Shown here piece after piece: positions 36,173 to 46,014 of a DNA stretch of 64,000 nt (the stretch's first letter is position 1; every line of letters begins with the position of its first letter). The DNA comes from Campylobacter majalis (GTDB lineage: Bacteria; Campylobacterota; Campylobacteria; Campylobacterales; Campylobacteraceae). The DNA is taken from positions 96,590 to 160,589 of the forward strand of contig NZ_CAJHOF010000002.1 in assembly GCF_905120465.1 (NCBI RefSeq), written 5' to 3'. The translations under genes and the position numbers were made by a program. The notes below the pieces were generated by a model that saw only the letters and a list, made by a program, of their open reading frames with translations, ran no database searches and was not told the DNA's origin.

Positions 36173-38514
36173 TTTTCACTCATTAGCTTGTGTCTGCTTG
36201 CAATAAAGCTCTCAAGCATTTCAGCCTCCATTGGCTTAGCTAAGAAATAGCCTTGTATCTCATCACAACCTATATTTTTTAAAATTTCAACTTGCTTTTG
36301 GCTCTCTACGCCTTTAGCCACTGTTTGGATATTCATATTTTTAGCCAATGAAACTATTGCTATTACGATATTTCTATTAATTTTATCAAATTGTATATTA
36401 TCAATTAGCTCTTTTGCTATTTTTAATTTTGCAATCCTAAATTTATTCAAATAACTTATCGATGAAAAGCCAGTTCCAAAATCATCTATTGAAATATTGA
36501 TATGATTTTTGTTCAATTCTTTTAAAACATCTTTTATTATTCTTGAAGTTTCTAGCCAACTCATCTCTGTGATTTCTAGGTGCAACCATTGAGATTTTAA
36601 ACCATTTTGCTTAACAACATTTAAAACCTCACTTACAAAATTTATACTATCTATTTGTTTTGGCGAAATATTTACGCTAACATACAAATTTAATCCGTAT
36701 TTTTCATTTATCATTTTTATATACAAAGCTGATTGTTGCAATACCCAACGTCCAATATGCACAATAAGAGGCATTTGCTCAGCAATTGGGATAAATACAG
36801 CCGGAGAGATATTGCCTTTTAGTGGAGAGTGCCATCTTAAAAGTGCTTCTATGCCAATTAGTTTTTTGGTTTTTATATCAAATTGTGGCTGATAAACTAT
36901 GCGAAATTCTTTCTCGAAATTAACACTATCAAGAAGCGATTTTATATAATATTCTTGATAGTTTATTTTATCATTAATCTCATTATATATTACATGTTGT
37001 TTATCATTTTGGTGTTTTGCTATTTTAAGTGCTACACTAGCATTTGCAATCAAATCAGCAGTTTTTAGTTGGCTTGTTTGAGTATGGCTAATGCCTATTT
37101 TTACATTTACACTAATCTCATGTCTTTCGATGTGCATTGGCTTACTTAATTCAAACAATATATTATTGACAATAAAACTATGATCAAATTCATGTGTTTT
37201 AGCAACAAATGCCACCATTATGTTGTCTCCGCCAAATCTACCAATAATGCAATTATGCTTTATGGCATTTTTTAGCCTATCAACAGTAATAATTAGCACC
37301 TCATCGCCGACATAATGCCCATGAGTGTTATTTATAAACTTAAATTTGTCTATATTTATATTATATAGACATACGCTTTGACTAAGTGTTTTTTGCATTA
37401 TCATCTCTGATAATTCTAACTCAAAATTTTGCTTATTTAACGCAGATGTTAAAAAGTCATTTTTACTTAGTTCTGATAATCTTTTTCTTGTAGCTTTTAA
37501 ATCTGATATGCGTTTATTTTTAATTTTTTCTAACTCAACAGTCATTTTTCTTTCATTTTCTAGCATAATGCGTGTATGTAGTTTAGTGGCTGTATGGTAA
37601 CTAACAATACCATACAAAAGCATCACAGACATCACAAATGTAACATGCGTAAGCGTCATAAAACCAACATACGTGCAAATAAGCAAAGGAATGATCGCAA
37701 GTGCTAAAATCTTACTAATTATTGTCTTGGCTAATATCTCTCTTTTTGTTACATAATGAGTGTGATTTTCGCCCTTTAAAAAAAATGAACCAAGCATAAT
37801 TATGACAAAAGATAGCTCATATATGGTCTCATAAAGCGTGTTTGCTAAACTATTATCATCTAAATCCATAAAAACATAAAATACATCAAAGCACGAAAAT
37901 ATACCAATAGCAATCATCAATAGATAGGTTGAGCGTTCTTTGGCAAAATTTTCAATACTAAAAAATATGATAAAAATTATAGACATACACAATATATCAA
38001 GGATTAAAAATCCACCATTTAATATATCTACGCTATCTTTACTTACTAAAAAGTCATCGCTATTTGATAGTGCATAAAAACTAAAAACAACCCACATTAA
38101 AACAATAAAAATCACATCTACAATAAGCTGACGCGATCTGGTCTCATCAATGCAACGCTTATAAATTGAAAAGGTTGTTAAAAATATCAAAAAAGCAGGT
38201 ATGACATAAGAGACTTCTTTAAAAATTTCAGCAGTGTAGTCATTTAGCTCTAAAAACATCCAAAACGTATCACAAAAAGCCCATGACAAAATAGCACCAA
38301 ACGCCAAAAACCAATAAAATTTATGCTTTTTAGACGAGCTTATACCATAATAAGTGCAACCAGCTATAAAAAAATTAAAAATTATGCCTAATAAATTTTT
38401 AGTATCTGAGTTAGCATAGTGCAAGGCAAACATCATGCCTACCAAAAGCACAAGCGATATTAAAAGCAAAACACCACGATTATTTGAAATATTATTTAAA
38501 ATCTTTATCAACAC
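36169..38514 (-). CDS. Membrane GGDEF/EAL phosphodiesterase candidate
   Basis: A 781-residue protein with about eight membrane helices (residues 1-310), a GGDEF domain (about 345-495) and an EAL domain (about 515-770). The GGDEF site reads GRFGGDNIMV, so cyclase activity is unlikely. The EAL site is intact: IEALLRWHSP, YVSVNISPKQ, LEITEMSW, DDFGTGFSSISYL, VAKGVESQ and EIQGYFLAKPM, which points to cyclic-di-GMP hydrolysis. It has the same layout as the gene at 33198-35564, and the two are probably old paralogues. It lies downstream of ciaB on the same strand. Confidence 0.88.
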   Translation of the reverse strand: MLIKILNNISNNRGVLLLISLVLLVGMMFALHYANSDTKNLLGIIFNFFIAGCTYYGISSSKKHKFYWFLAFGAILSWAFCDTFWMFLELNDYTAEIFKEVSYVIPAFLIFLTTFSIYKRCIDETRSRQLIVDVIFIVLMWVVFSFYALSNSDDFLVSKDSVDILNGGFLILDILCMSIIFIIFFSIENFAKERSTYLLMIAIGIFSCFDVFYVFMDLDDNSLANTLYETIYELSFVIIMLGSFFLKGENHTHYVTKREILAKTIISKILALAIIPLLICTYVGFMTLTHVTFVMSVMLLYGIVSYHTATKLHTRIMLENERKMTVELEKIKNKRISDLKATRKRLSELSKNDFLTSALNKQNFELELSEMIMQKTLSQSVCLYNINIDKFKFINNTHGHYVGDEVLIITVDRLKNAIKHNCIIGRFGGDNIMVAFVAKTHEFDHSFIVNNILFELSKPMHIERHEISVNVKIGISHTQTSQLKTADLIANASVALKIAKHQNDKQHVIYNEINDKINYQEYYIKSLLDSVNFEKEFRIVYQPQFDIKTKKLIGIEALLRWHSPLKGNISPAVFIPIAEQMPLIVHIGRWVLQQSALYIKMINEKYGLNLYVSVNISPKQIDSINFVSEVLNVVKQNGLKSQWLHLEITEMSWLETSRIIKDVLKELNKNHINISIDDFGTGFSSISYLNKFRIAKLKIAKELIDNIQFDKINRNIVIAIVSLAKNMNIQTVAKGVESQKQVEILKNIGCDEIQGYFLAKPMEAEMLESFIASRHKLMSEN

Positions 38515-38538
38515 AAATCCATATAAATTTTTGCTTGA

Positions 38539-40374
38539 TTATATCGTATCTTGGCTGATTTTATTCTGCCATTTTTCCCACTCGTCGCTCTCATCAATCT
38601 CGTTTGAAATTTGCTCAAAACGAGAATAATAGTATTTAACAAAAGCATAAACATCATCATCAACAGGCATATAGGTAGAATTTTCACTTTTGCAAAATTT
38701 AGCCAAAAACTCAGCTGCGTCTAGTTTATTGGCATAGTGTCTAGCTAAATTCTTATAATTATTTAAACATAAAATTTTAAACCTATCATAAGCATTTTTA
38801 CTAAAATCAATGCTTAGTTTTTCATCATTAAATTTCAACACATCTGCTTGAAATAGCAAAGATAAATGTATAAGTCCCTCGCAATAATATGCCCTAACCT
38901 CATCAACTTTCATCCAGCCAACAAGCCCTATCGCACGTGCGATTAGCTCGTAAAACACTGCCATTTTATACTCATCTTTTTCATTGTAAAAAAAGTTAAT
39001 AAGCCCACCACTTGTAGCCTTATACTCTTCGATATATTTAAACACACCGCTTTTATTCATGGCATTTTCTGTGTCGCTAGAAATAAATAAAATATGCCCA
39101 AACTCATGTCCGATGGTCGAAATTTCATATACTTTTTTCCAAACATCTGGCTTGGTAAATAAAATCTCCCGCCCAAAATCCAAAAAATCCTTGCTAAAAA
39201 TTTCAGCCGATAGCTTAGAAAACGGCTTGGCTTTGGCACTTTCATAAACATAATTTACAAATGCAAAAATTTTCTTGCCACACATCTTGCTAACACTCTC
39301 ATCATTTGGCACAACCTGTGCTGAAAACAAGCCATTTAACTCAGCACCATAAAAAATAAACGGCACACAAACGTAAAGTTGAGTTTTTTGTATGTTTGAT
39401 AAAACTTGATTTTTCATCTTATCATCACTGATTTTTAGCTCGTCATAAACATGCAAAAAGCTATCTGTGATATTTGATTTAAACTCGCTCTCATCAACGC
39501 CACCATCATCGACAAGTCTCACATCCCACTCAAGTGCCACAGCATGAGTGTAGGCATCTTCGTAATACTCAAGCGGATGTCCTGGCTGAATTGGCGATTT
39601 TATATCCATCCAAGCAATTTCAGCATCTTGCCACGCCTTAATAACCCTGTCATTTTCACGCTCATTAAAGGCATCTTTAAGTTTAGAAAAATAATTAATA
39701 TAGGCTTTTTCGCTATCTGTTTTTGCAAGTTTTGTTAAAATTTTAATACCCTTTTCAAACTCATCACTTACAGCCTTAACCTCGTCACCAAATGCCACCG
39801 CATACGTCGCAAAACTATATGCATCGCCATTTTTAATCACGGCACCATAGCTTCTATCTGCTATCTCATTGCCATCTAAATGATAAAGCTTATTATCTTT
39901 TATAAATTTTACAGCATCTTTTATGTCTTGAAATTTTAGCTCAAACTCTTTGTTTGTAGTGTCTATTATCTTCTCTTGCCAAGCTTTTTGCCAAGTGTTT
40001 ATTTTAAGTCCAACGTTATGAATTAGCATCAAAATTTCAACATTAAACTCATCTAAAATTTTCTCTTTTTTAATCTGCGCTATCATATCGGCATGATCTT
40101 TTTCATATATATTTTTTACATACTCATACATTTTTTCACGCACATCTTCTTGTCTGTCGTCACTAAAACCAAGCTTTTTAAGTTCGTTTAAAAGCGGATC
40201 TACCTTTAAATCAACTATACGTCTAAGAACTGCTATTTTTTCACTTTTTGTTCCACTTAAGCCTGAAATTTCAAGCCCTTTAAGTAAAATTTCATCATCT
40301 AAATTTTTATATAAATTATTTTTTCTAGCTTTAAATTCTTTAGCTATTTCATTTAGTCTTACAAAATTATTCAT
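38539..40374 (-). CDS. ciaB: Invasion antigen CiaB-family protein with zincin-like motif
   Basis: A 611-residue protein without a signal peptide. Length and overall character match CiaB, described in C. jejuni as a protein required for host-cell invasion and present across the group. Residues 422-428 read GHEFGHI, an HExxH zinc-metallopeptidase signature. A glutamate-rich IEEYKATSGG follows near residue 448, the spacing and style of gluzincins, resembling dipeptidyl peptidase III (EECRAE). It may therefore be a peptidase. The assignment to CiaB is from memory of the family. A TATAAT-type box lies just upstream. Confidence 0.75.
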   Translation of the reverse strand: MNNFVRLNEIAKEFKARKNNLYKNLDDEILLKGLEISGLSGTKSEKIAVLRRIVDLKVDPLLNELKKLGFSDDRQEDVREKMYEYVKNIYEKDHADMIAQIKKEKILDEFNVEILMLIHNVGLKINTWQKAWQEKIIDTTNKEFELKFQDIKDAVKFIKDNKLYHLDGNEIADRSYGAVIKNGDAYSFATYAVAFGDEVKAVSDEFEKGIKILTKLAKTDSEKAYINYFSKLKDAFNERENDRVIKAWQDAEIAWMDIKSPIQPGHPLEYYEDAYTHAVALEWDVRLVDDGGVDESEFKSNITDSFLHVYDELKISDDKMKNQVLSNIQKTQLYVCVPFIFYGAELNGLFSAQVVPNDESVSKMCGKKIFAFVNYVYESAKAKPFSKLSAEIFSKDFLDFGREILFTKPDVWKKVYEISTIGHEFGHILFISSDTENAMNKSGVFKYIEEYKATSGGLINFFYNEKDEYKMAVFYELIARAIGLVGWMKVDEVRAYYCEGLIHLSLLFQADVLKFNDEKLSIDFSKNAYDRFKILCLNNYKNLARHYANKLDAAEFLAKFCKSENSTYMPVDDDVYAFVKYYYSRFEQISNEIDESDEWEKWQNKISQDTI

Positions 40375-40398
40375 AATTTTCCTTTTTTAAAAAACATA

Positions 40399-40404
40399 AT
40401 TATA
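40399..40404 (-). promoter_or_regulatory. Probable -10 box of ciaB
   Basis: TATAAT on the minus strand, 24 bp before the ciaB ATG. AAAGGAAAA serves as ribosome-binding site. Confidence 0.45.
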
Positions 40405-40476
40405 CAAAGAAATTTTTAATATTTTTTAATGCGTTTTTAGCTAACATATCACTATTTTAAGCAAACTAGGAGATTT

Positions 40477-41475
40477 ATGGGCTTTTGTATACGCAAATTA
40501 TTTTCAAACCTTTTCTTAAGCGTGATAATTGAAGGCTCAGAATGTTTGTTTTATGGACGCGTATTTAAAAATGGCAAAGTAGTAAAAACGCTACAAGCAA
40601 AATTTACAGAAATAGACCCAAACAACATCGATGAAAAAGTTATAGCCTATATAAAACGCCAAGAAGATGCCTACTATGGTGTGTATATTGCACTTTTATA
40701 CACGGATGATTTCCAAGGTGCATTACCAACTCTAAACAAAGAGGACTTTAAACGCTACAATATACGCACCGACGATGTTGTGACACTAAGTATAAATTAT
40801 GCCTCAATTTATGCTGACATAAGTGCTGTAAATTTAGCAAGAAACACATTTGGACAAAACAGTATCGACCTGCTTTATTCGCCTATTGCATTGATGTTTT
40901 ATGAGATTAGGCGTCAAGGAGTGAGCGAAAAAACTACGATGTATATATACTCATATGGTAGCACTTCAGCTCTAAGCATATTTAAAGATAAAAAAATGAA
41001 ATTTGCAACATTTTTTAAAATCAAAAACGATACAGACGACGATGATACACCTAAAATTTTCAAAAAAGAAAACATTACAGATATTGATAATTTAATCATT
41101 GAAGACGAAAACAAAATGTCAAGCATGGATGATTTTACAAGTCTTGATGATTTAATTATGGAAAAGCCAAAAGAATTTGAAGATTTAGGATATGATTTAA
41201 ACATGCCAAACTCAAGTGACGTTGCTACTTCTGTGACTATTTTTGGTAGAGATATGAGCATGTTTAGATACATAAACTCAGCCTTAAAAGAATTTTATAC
41301 CAATCCAATCTATGACGGCGATTTTATCGAGCAAGTTATAGTATTTGATAGCACTAAAACAAGTGCTACATTTTTGCACTATGTAGAAACTGAACTATTT
41401 GTAGAAACATCTGTGCATACTGTTGATGCACTAAAAGATATGAATGAGCTAATGACTCAGGAGATAGAGCTTTGA
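40477..41475 (+). CDS. PilM-position protein of a PilM/N/O-like trio
   Basis: A 332-residue protein, not recognised by strong motifs. It starts MGFCIRKLFSNLFLSVIIEGSECLFYG and has no clear membrane segment. An acidic, probably flexible stretch lies around residues 185-230. The final domain includes VIVFDSTKTSATFLHYVETELF. Position and length, directly before two PilN/PilO-like genes, suggest the cytoplasmic PilM/GspL-type partner of a type II secretion or DNA-uptake pseudopilus. AGGAG precedes the ATG. Sequence evidence alone would not support this. Confidence 0.4.
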   Translation: MGFCIRKLFSNLFLSVIIEGSECLFYGRVFKNGKVVKTLQAKFTEIDPNNIDEKVIAYIKRQEDAYYGVYIALLYTDDFQGALPTLNKEDFKRYNIRTDDVVTLSINYASIYADISAVNLARNTFGQNSIDLLYSPIALMFYEIRRQGVSEKTTMYIYSYGSTSALSIFKDKKMKFATFFKIKNDTDDDDTPKIFKKENITDIDNLIIEDENKMSSMDDFTSLDDLIMEKPKEFEDLGYDLNMPNSSDVATSVTIFGRDMSMFRYINSALKEFYTNPIYDGDFIEQVIVFDSTKTSATFLHYVETELFVETSVHTVDALKDMNELMTQEIEL

Positions 41476-41993
41476 TGTATAGTTTTATTAAACCAGAACC
41501 AAGACCATTATTTAGTATATTTAGTAAGCTTTGGATAAGTTTTATAGCCATAGTTTTTGCACTGTTTTTAGTGGCAAATGCTTTTATATCTTTTAAAAAC
41601 TACTCGCTAAAATCAAGAACAACTGAATTTATGCAAAATCAAAAAAAAATGAATGATGAAATTGTAAAAATCGACGAAATTACTGAAATTTTAAGCACTC
41701 AAGTAGAGATTGCAAACAATGTAACAACATCTAATTTGCTACTTAAACAGAGTTTGCACAATCTTTTTGATTTGGTTCCTGATAGCATAACGCTAGAAGA
41801 GGTGCATATGGACAAAAATTTACTAATAATACGCGGAATAACGCCTAGCAAAGATGTATTTAATCAACTTCTAGCTTCACCTTTAAAGTCTATATTTAGC
41901 ACATCAAACACAAGTTTTTATCAGATAAAAAATGGTTGGTATGGCTTTGTTAGCACAAACAAAATGGACACACACGAGGGATATAATGAGTAA
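41475..41993 (+). CDS. PilN-like membrane protein
   Basis: A 172-residue protein. A cytoplasmic N-terminal tail (KPEPRPLFSIF) precedes one transmembrane helix (about residues 18-36), a coiled-coil stretch (about 45-85) and a small alpha/beta domain (LFDLVPDSITLEEVHMDKN, then IIRGITPSKDVFNQLLAS). This is the PilN/GspL-periplasmic layout, including the DLVPDSITLEEV pattern. The start ATG overlaps the previous stop (TGATG). It is probably part of a DNA-uptake or pseudopilus assembly platform, in line with the competence genes in the window. Confidence 0.6.
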   Translation: MYSFIKPEPRPLFSIFSKLWISFIAIVFALFLVANAFISFKNYSLKSRTTEFMQNQKKMNDEIVKIDEITEILSTQVEIANNVTTSNLLLKQSLHNLFDLVPDSITLEEVHMDKNLLIIRGITPSKDVFNQLLASPLKSIFSTSNTSFYQIKNGWYGFVSTNKMDTHEGYNE

Positions 41994-42528
41994 GAAAGAC
42001 ACAAGTTTAGAAAATATAGATATTGTTAAACTTCTAATTTTTATACTTATATTTGCCTTAATTTGCTTAATTATGATATTTGCCTTTATTGTCCCAAATA
42101 TCAAAGAATACAAAAATCTTAATTCACAAAACCGCTCTGCATCACTAGCTCATGCAAAGGTAAAAATGCTATATGACAATAAGCTAAATACGCTAGATAG
42201 CATAAAAGAAAATAGCAGATTTATACTTAGCGCATATGATACAAATTTTGACAAAGACAAATTTTTAAAATTTGCTACTGGGTTTTTTTCAGATGTAAGC
42301 TTAAATGAGATTAAACACGTGCAAACAGCTAGTGAGGACTATTTTTTATTTGAGCTAAATGTCACTAGTGCTGTAAATTCGCCAACGAAATTTTATGATT
42401 TTTTAGATGCATTAGCCAAATATGAAAATATCATAAAAGCTGAATTTCCAATTGTGATGAAAGGCGATGACAAACTAATTCGCACCACCTTTAACATCAA
42501 AGTATATGGCAAACCTAACTCTCTTTAA
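41986..42528 (+). CDS. PilO-like membrane protein
   Basis: A 180-residue protein with one N-terminal membrane helix (about residues 17-39), a helical stalk and a C-terminal ferredoxin-like domain ([21 protein letters not shown]). This matches the PilO/GspM layout. I chose the ATG at 41986, with GAGGGA in front and an 8-bp overlap with the PilN-like gene. A longer frame from 41932 lies inside the previous gene. Its stop overlaps the ppk stop by 14 bp in tail-to-tail orientation. Confidence 0.55.
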   Translation: MSKKDTSLENIDIVKLLIFILIFALICLIMIFAFIVPNIKEYKNLNSQNRSASLAHAKVKMLYDNKLNTLDSIKENSRFILSAYDTNFDKDKFLKFATGFFSDVSLNEIKHVQTASEDYFLFELNVTSAVNSPTKFYDFLDALAKYENIIKAEFPIVMKGDDKLIRTTFNIKVYGKPNSL

Positions 42529-44602
42529 TGAATTTCTTGACTAGTAAATCAGCTTTAGCTTTATCTGTGTCCTTTTTGACTGAATTGTATATTTTGTTCA
42601 TATAATTTTCAAGAATATCATGCGAGTTTATCAGCTTTTCGTTTGCACTTGCTTTTTTGTATTCATCATTTACACAAAGTTCAAATGCCAAATCATTATC
42701 ACTTAGCTGAAGTTCTAACATCTCAAGAAGCCTATCTTGCAAACGATTATCATAAATAGGCGTCATTAACTCCAATCTTCGTTCTAAATTTCTTGGCATC
42801 CAATCTGCACTTGAGATGTAAATTTTAGGATCGGAGTGTTTAAAATAAAGCACTCTTGCATGTTCTAAATATTTGCCTATAATCGAGCGAATACGGATAT
42901 TTTCGCTAAGCCCAGCCACACCAGGACGCAAACAACAAACACCACGAACAATCAAATCTATCTTTACTCCTTTAGCACTTGCTTTACTTAGTTCATTTAT
43001 CACATCGCTATCAACAAGAGCGTTCATTTTAGCAATGATTCTGCCATTTTGTCCATGAGAGGCTTCAGTTTTTATCATCGAAATTATGCGTTCTTTTATC
43101 TGAAATGGTGACATTGAAAGAGTATTTAAGCGACGATTTTTATTATATCCTGATAGTATATGAAAAAACGTCGTAGTATCACTGGCAAATTCTTCCTTGC
43201 TAGTAAATAAACTAACGTCAGTATAAATTTTAGCAGATGAGCCGTTGTAATTACCTGTGCCAAAATGCATGTAAAATTTCAGCTTATCACCAACTTGACG
43301 AATGATTTGCGATACTTTTGCATGCACTTTAAATCCAGTTATGCCATATATCACGTGAGCACCAGCATCCTCTAATGCCTTTGCCCAATGAAGATTGTTT
43401 TCTTCGTCAAATCTAGCCTTTAGCTCAACCATAACCGTTACTTGTTTGCCTTCACTTGCAGCATCTATTAAAGCTTGAATAATAGGCGAAGTTTTATCTA
43501 CTCTATAAAGCGTCATGCGTATGGATACTACTTTGGGATCTTTACTAGCCTCTTTTATAAGTGCAACAACTGGATCAAAACTCTCGTATGGATGAAGCAA
43601 CAACACATCTTGCTTATCAATTGCATCAAACATGCTTATACCAGTGCCAAATGGCGGTAGAGTTTTTGGTGCATATGGTGCAAGACTAAGATGGCTAAAA
43701 TCTTTATTTGATGCGATTTGCCATAAAGAGCTAAGAGTAAGTGGAATAGATGAATAATATATATCTTTGTGGAAAATTTTCATCTGAGTATTTAAAAACT
43801 CCAAAATTTCAGGATCTGCTCCATCTTGCGTCTGAAGTCTTACAAAAGCACCCTTTCGGCGAAGCTTTAGTCCTTGCTCAAGTATCATCATAAAATCATC
43901 AGCTTCTTCTTCTTCTATAACGATATCAGCATTTCTAGTAACCCTAAACGCACACGAACTAAGTAGCTTATAACCTGGGAAAATTTCGCTAACATGCCTA
44001 TGAACTATCGTTTCTATCGGAACATATACATTTTCACTAGCCTGAGTAAATCGCGGAAGCACACGTGGAATTCTCACCATGCCATATTTTAAAATTTCAG
44101 GATGACTTGCGTCTGCTAATTTCACAGCCAACGAAAAACTTAAGTTGTTTAAATGCGGAAAAGGATGTGTTGCATCAATAGCAATAGGCACGATAACAGG
44201 CATTATATTTGAGAAAAAATACTCATCACATTTTTGTTTTAAAGCATCACTTAATTCATCATAGTTTTTGATAAACAATCCCTCTTTTTCCAAGCCCTGT
44301 TTTATATTTTTATAATGATTTTCTAAAGTAATTTTTTCATTTTGCAAATATTTTCTAATAGCCTTTAACTGATCTAGCGGACTCATCTCATCACTGCCAC
44401 TAATTGTTACACCAGCGGCAAATAACTGCTTTAAACCAGCTATGCGTATCATATAAAATTCATCTAAATTTGTGCTATAAATTGCAAGAAATTTTAACTT
44501 TTCAAGTAGTGGTATATCACGTTCGCATTGCGAAAGCACACGAGTATTAAACCTAAGCCAACTGAGTTCTCTATTTATGTATAAATTTTTAATATCCATC
44601 AT
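42515..44602 (-). CDS. ppk: Polyphosphate kinase 1
   Basis: A 695-residue PPK1 that builds long-chain polyphosphate from ATP. The N-terminal domain starts [16 protein letters not shown], with [17 protein letters not shown]. The catalytic half contains [15 protein letters not shown], then [18 protein letters not shown] and [18 protein letters not shown]. The second histidine region is [18 protein letters not shown] with [17 protein letters not shown]. Length is standard. Convergent overlap of 14 bp with the PilO-like gene means no terminator space between them. Confidence 0.96.
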   Translation of the reverse strand: MMDIKNLYINRELSWLRFNTRVLSQCERDIPLLEKLKFLAIYSTNLDEFYMIRIAGLKQLFAAGVTISGSDEMSPLDQLKAIRKYLQNEKITLENHYKNIKQGLEKEGLFIKNYDELSDALKQKCDEYFFSNIMPVIVPIAIDATHPFPHLNNLSFSLAVKLADASHPEILKYGMVRIPRVLPRFTQASENVYVPIETIVHRHVSEIFPGYKLLSSCAFRVTRNADIVIEEEEADDFMMILEQGLKLRRKGAFVRLQTQDGADPEILEFLNTQMKIFHKDIYYSSIPLTLSSLWQIASNKDFSHLSLAPYAPKTLPPFGTGISMFDAIDKQDVLLLHPYESFDPVVALIKEASKDPKVVSIRMTLYRVDKTSPIIQALIDAASEGKQVTVMVELKARFDEENNLHWAKALEDAGAHVIYGITGFKVHAKVSQIIRQVGDKLKFYMHFGTGNYNGSSAKIYTDVSLFTSKEEFASDTTTFFHILSGYNKNRRLNTLSMSPFQIKERIISMIKTEASHGQNGRIIAKMNALVDSDVINELSKASAKGVKIDLIVRGVCCLRPGVAGLSENIRIRSIIGKYLEHARVLYFKHSDPKIYISSADWMPRNLERRLELMTPIYDNRLQDRLLEMLELQLSDNDLAFELCVNDEYKKASANEKLINSHDILENYMNKIYNSVKKDTDKAKADLLVKKFIKES

Positions 44603-44698
44603 ATTATTTTTCCTTTATTTAAAGAACAAAATCAATTAAATCTCATACTTAATCACAATTTTAATTTTAAAAAAATATTTTTTTGTTAAAATTGCATT

Positions 44699-44704
44699 TA
44701 TAAA
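44699..44704 (+). promoter_or_regulatory. Possible -10 box of the 26-residue microprotein
   Basis: TATAAA in a T-rich context, 20 bp before the GTG at 44725, in the divergent gap after ppk. Confidence 0.35.
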
Positions 44705-44724
44705 TTAACAAAAAGGCTAAATCA

Positions 44725-44805
44725 GTGTCAGATTATATCATATTGCTAGGTATTTTTATCGCATTTGTTGTAATATTTGCTATCATTAAAAAGGTCTCAT
44801 TTTAA
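44725..44805 (+). CDS. 26-residue single-pass membrane microprotein
   Basis: A very short gene with a GTG start, an AAAAAGG ribosome-binding site about 10 bp upstream and a TATAAA further up. The product is MSDYIILLGIFIAFVVIFAI followed by IKKVSF: a short acidic N-terminus, about 18 hydrophobic residues and a basic C-terminus, which is a clean single-pass topology. Its stop overlaps the end of the convergent Sel1 lipoprotein gene by 9 bp. Small membrane proteins of this sort often bind larger membrane complexes. No family is recognised. Confidence 0.5.
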   Translation: MSDYIILLGIFIAFVVIFAIIKKVSF

Positions 44806-45300
44806 CTTTTCTAGCAAAAAACAAGCTTGTTTATACTCAAATTTACAACTTTTTTCCAACAACTCAAATGCCTTTATGGCGTTTTGCTCCTTTAGCTCAT
44901 TAGAGCTTGTTTTATAAAGTAGCAATGCCATATTATAACACCCTACTCCATCTTCACTATCGCATGATTTTTCATATAATTGCGTTGCTTTTTGCATGTC
45001 AGAGTCTGTGCCACCCAATCCCTTTTCATAAATTTGCCCAAGATTAGAACACGCAGTAGCTAGCCCCAAATCGCACGAAATTTCATAATATTTTTTGGCA
45101 TCATCAAAATATTCATCATTGCTATAAATAACAGCTAAATTATTGCATGAAATTTCATCTTTTTCATCACATTTTGCCTTTAAGGCTTCTTCTTGCTTCT
45201 CGCTTTTGGTTTTAAAAAGCCCAAAGCTTAGCATACTCTGCCACGAAGCACAACCACCAAATAAAAAAATCATCAAAATAAATATAATTTTTTTCATCAT
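44797..45300 (-). CDS. Sel1-repeat lipoprotein
   Basis: A 167-residue lipoprotein with lipobox FGGC (Cys17) after a hydrophobic signal. Two to three Sel1-like repeats with paired cysteines follow: CDEKDEISCNNLAVIY, CDLGLATACSNLGQIYEKG and CDSEDGVGCYNMALLLY. This is the cysteine-rich Hcp type known in Helicobacter, where each repeat is closed by a disulfide. It lies 1 bp after the larger paralogue at 45302 and is probably co-transcribed. Host- or envelope-interaction roles are proposed for the family; none is shown here. Confidence 0.85.
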   Translation of the reverse strand: MMKKIIFILMIFLFGGCASWQSMLSFGLFKTKSEKQEEALKAKCDEKDEISCNNLAVIYSNDEYFDDAKKYYEISCDLGLATACSNLGQIYEKGLGGTDSDMQKATQLYEKSCDSEDGVGCYNMALLLYKTSSNELKEQNAIKAFELLEKSCKFEYKQACFLLEKLK

Positions 45301-45301
45301 C

Positions 45302-45979
45302 TTACTTTATATTTAGCTTATCGCCCAAACGCTTCATGTGAGGACACGCTTTATTAAAACCCCTAAAACAAGCGACCTTGTAGATATTATACGCTTTTAC
45401 TTCATCTTTTTGCACACCATGACCTAGCTCATACATCGAGCCTATATTTGCACAAGATGGCACGTCCTCTTTTTCACACGCACTCGTATAAGCACTATGT
45501 GCGATAGCATAATCTTGAGCAACAATCTCACCCTTTCTATATGCCGTAGCTAGATTATAACATCCCAAAGCACCGCCGTTGTTGCACGATGTTTTGTATA
45601 TATCTAGTGCCTTGGCTGGATTTTTGCTCACACCAAGACCTTTTTCATACATCATGCCCATATTTGCACACCCTATCTCTATGCTATTATCACATGCACG
45701 AGTATAAAATTTCATAGCGTTTTCATACTCGCCAATTTGCTCATAAGTCGCTCCTAAATCATTACAAGCATTACTATCTCCAAATTCACACTTTGAGTGA
45801 AGTATATCTATGGCACTTAAAATAACTTGCGTGTTGCCACTATCTGGTTTAGGTTCAATTTTTACTTGTTTTTCAGTGTCTATTTTTGGTTTTGTATAGT
45901 CATAAATAGGCTTTTTTGAGCTTATGCAACCAGCCAAAATAAACGCAAACAAAGCAATTAAAATATAATTTTTATACAT
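45302..45979 (-). CDS. Sel1-repeat (Hcp-like) lipoprotein
   Basis: A 225-residue lipoprotein with lipobox LAGC (Cys18). About four cysteine-paired Sel1-like repeats follow: CEFGDSNACNDLGATYEQIG, CDNSIEIGCANMGMMYEKG, CNNGGALGCYNLATAYRKG and CEKEDVPSCANIGSMYELG. Repeats are about 36 residues long with the Cys-x7-Cys spacing of Helicobacter cysteine-rich proteins. The regular disulfides imply a periplasmic or surface location. It is directly upstream of the shorter paralogue at 44797. Confidence 0.88.
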   Translation of the reverse strand: MYKNYILIALFAFILAGCISSKKPIYDYTKPKIDTEKQVKIEPKPDSGNTQVILSAIDILHSKCEFGDSNACNDLGATYEQIGEYENAMKFYTRACDNSIEIGCANMGMMYEKGLGVSKNPAKALDIYKTSCNNGGALGCYNLATAYRKGEIVAQDYAIAHSAYTSACEKEDVPSCANIGSMYELGHGVQKDEVKAYNIYKVACFRGFNKACPHMKRLGDKLNIK

Positions 45980-46014
45980 ATTAGCCCCTTTTAATTTATT
46001 TTAAATTACCGCAA

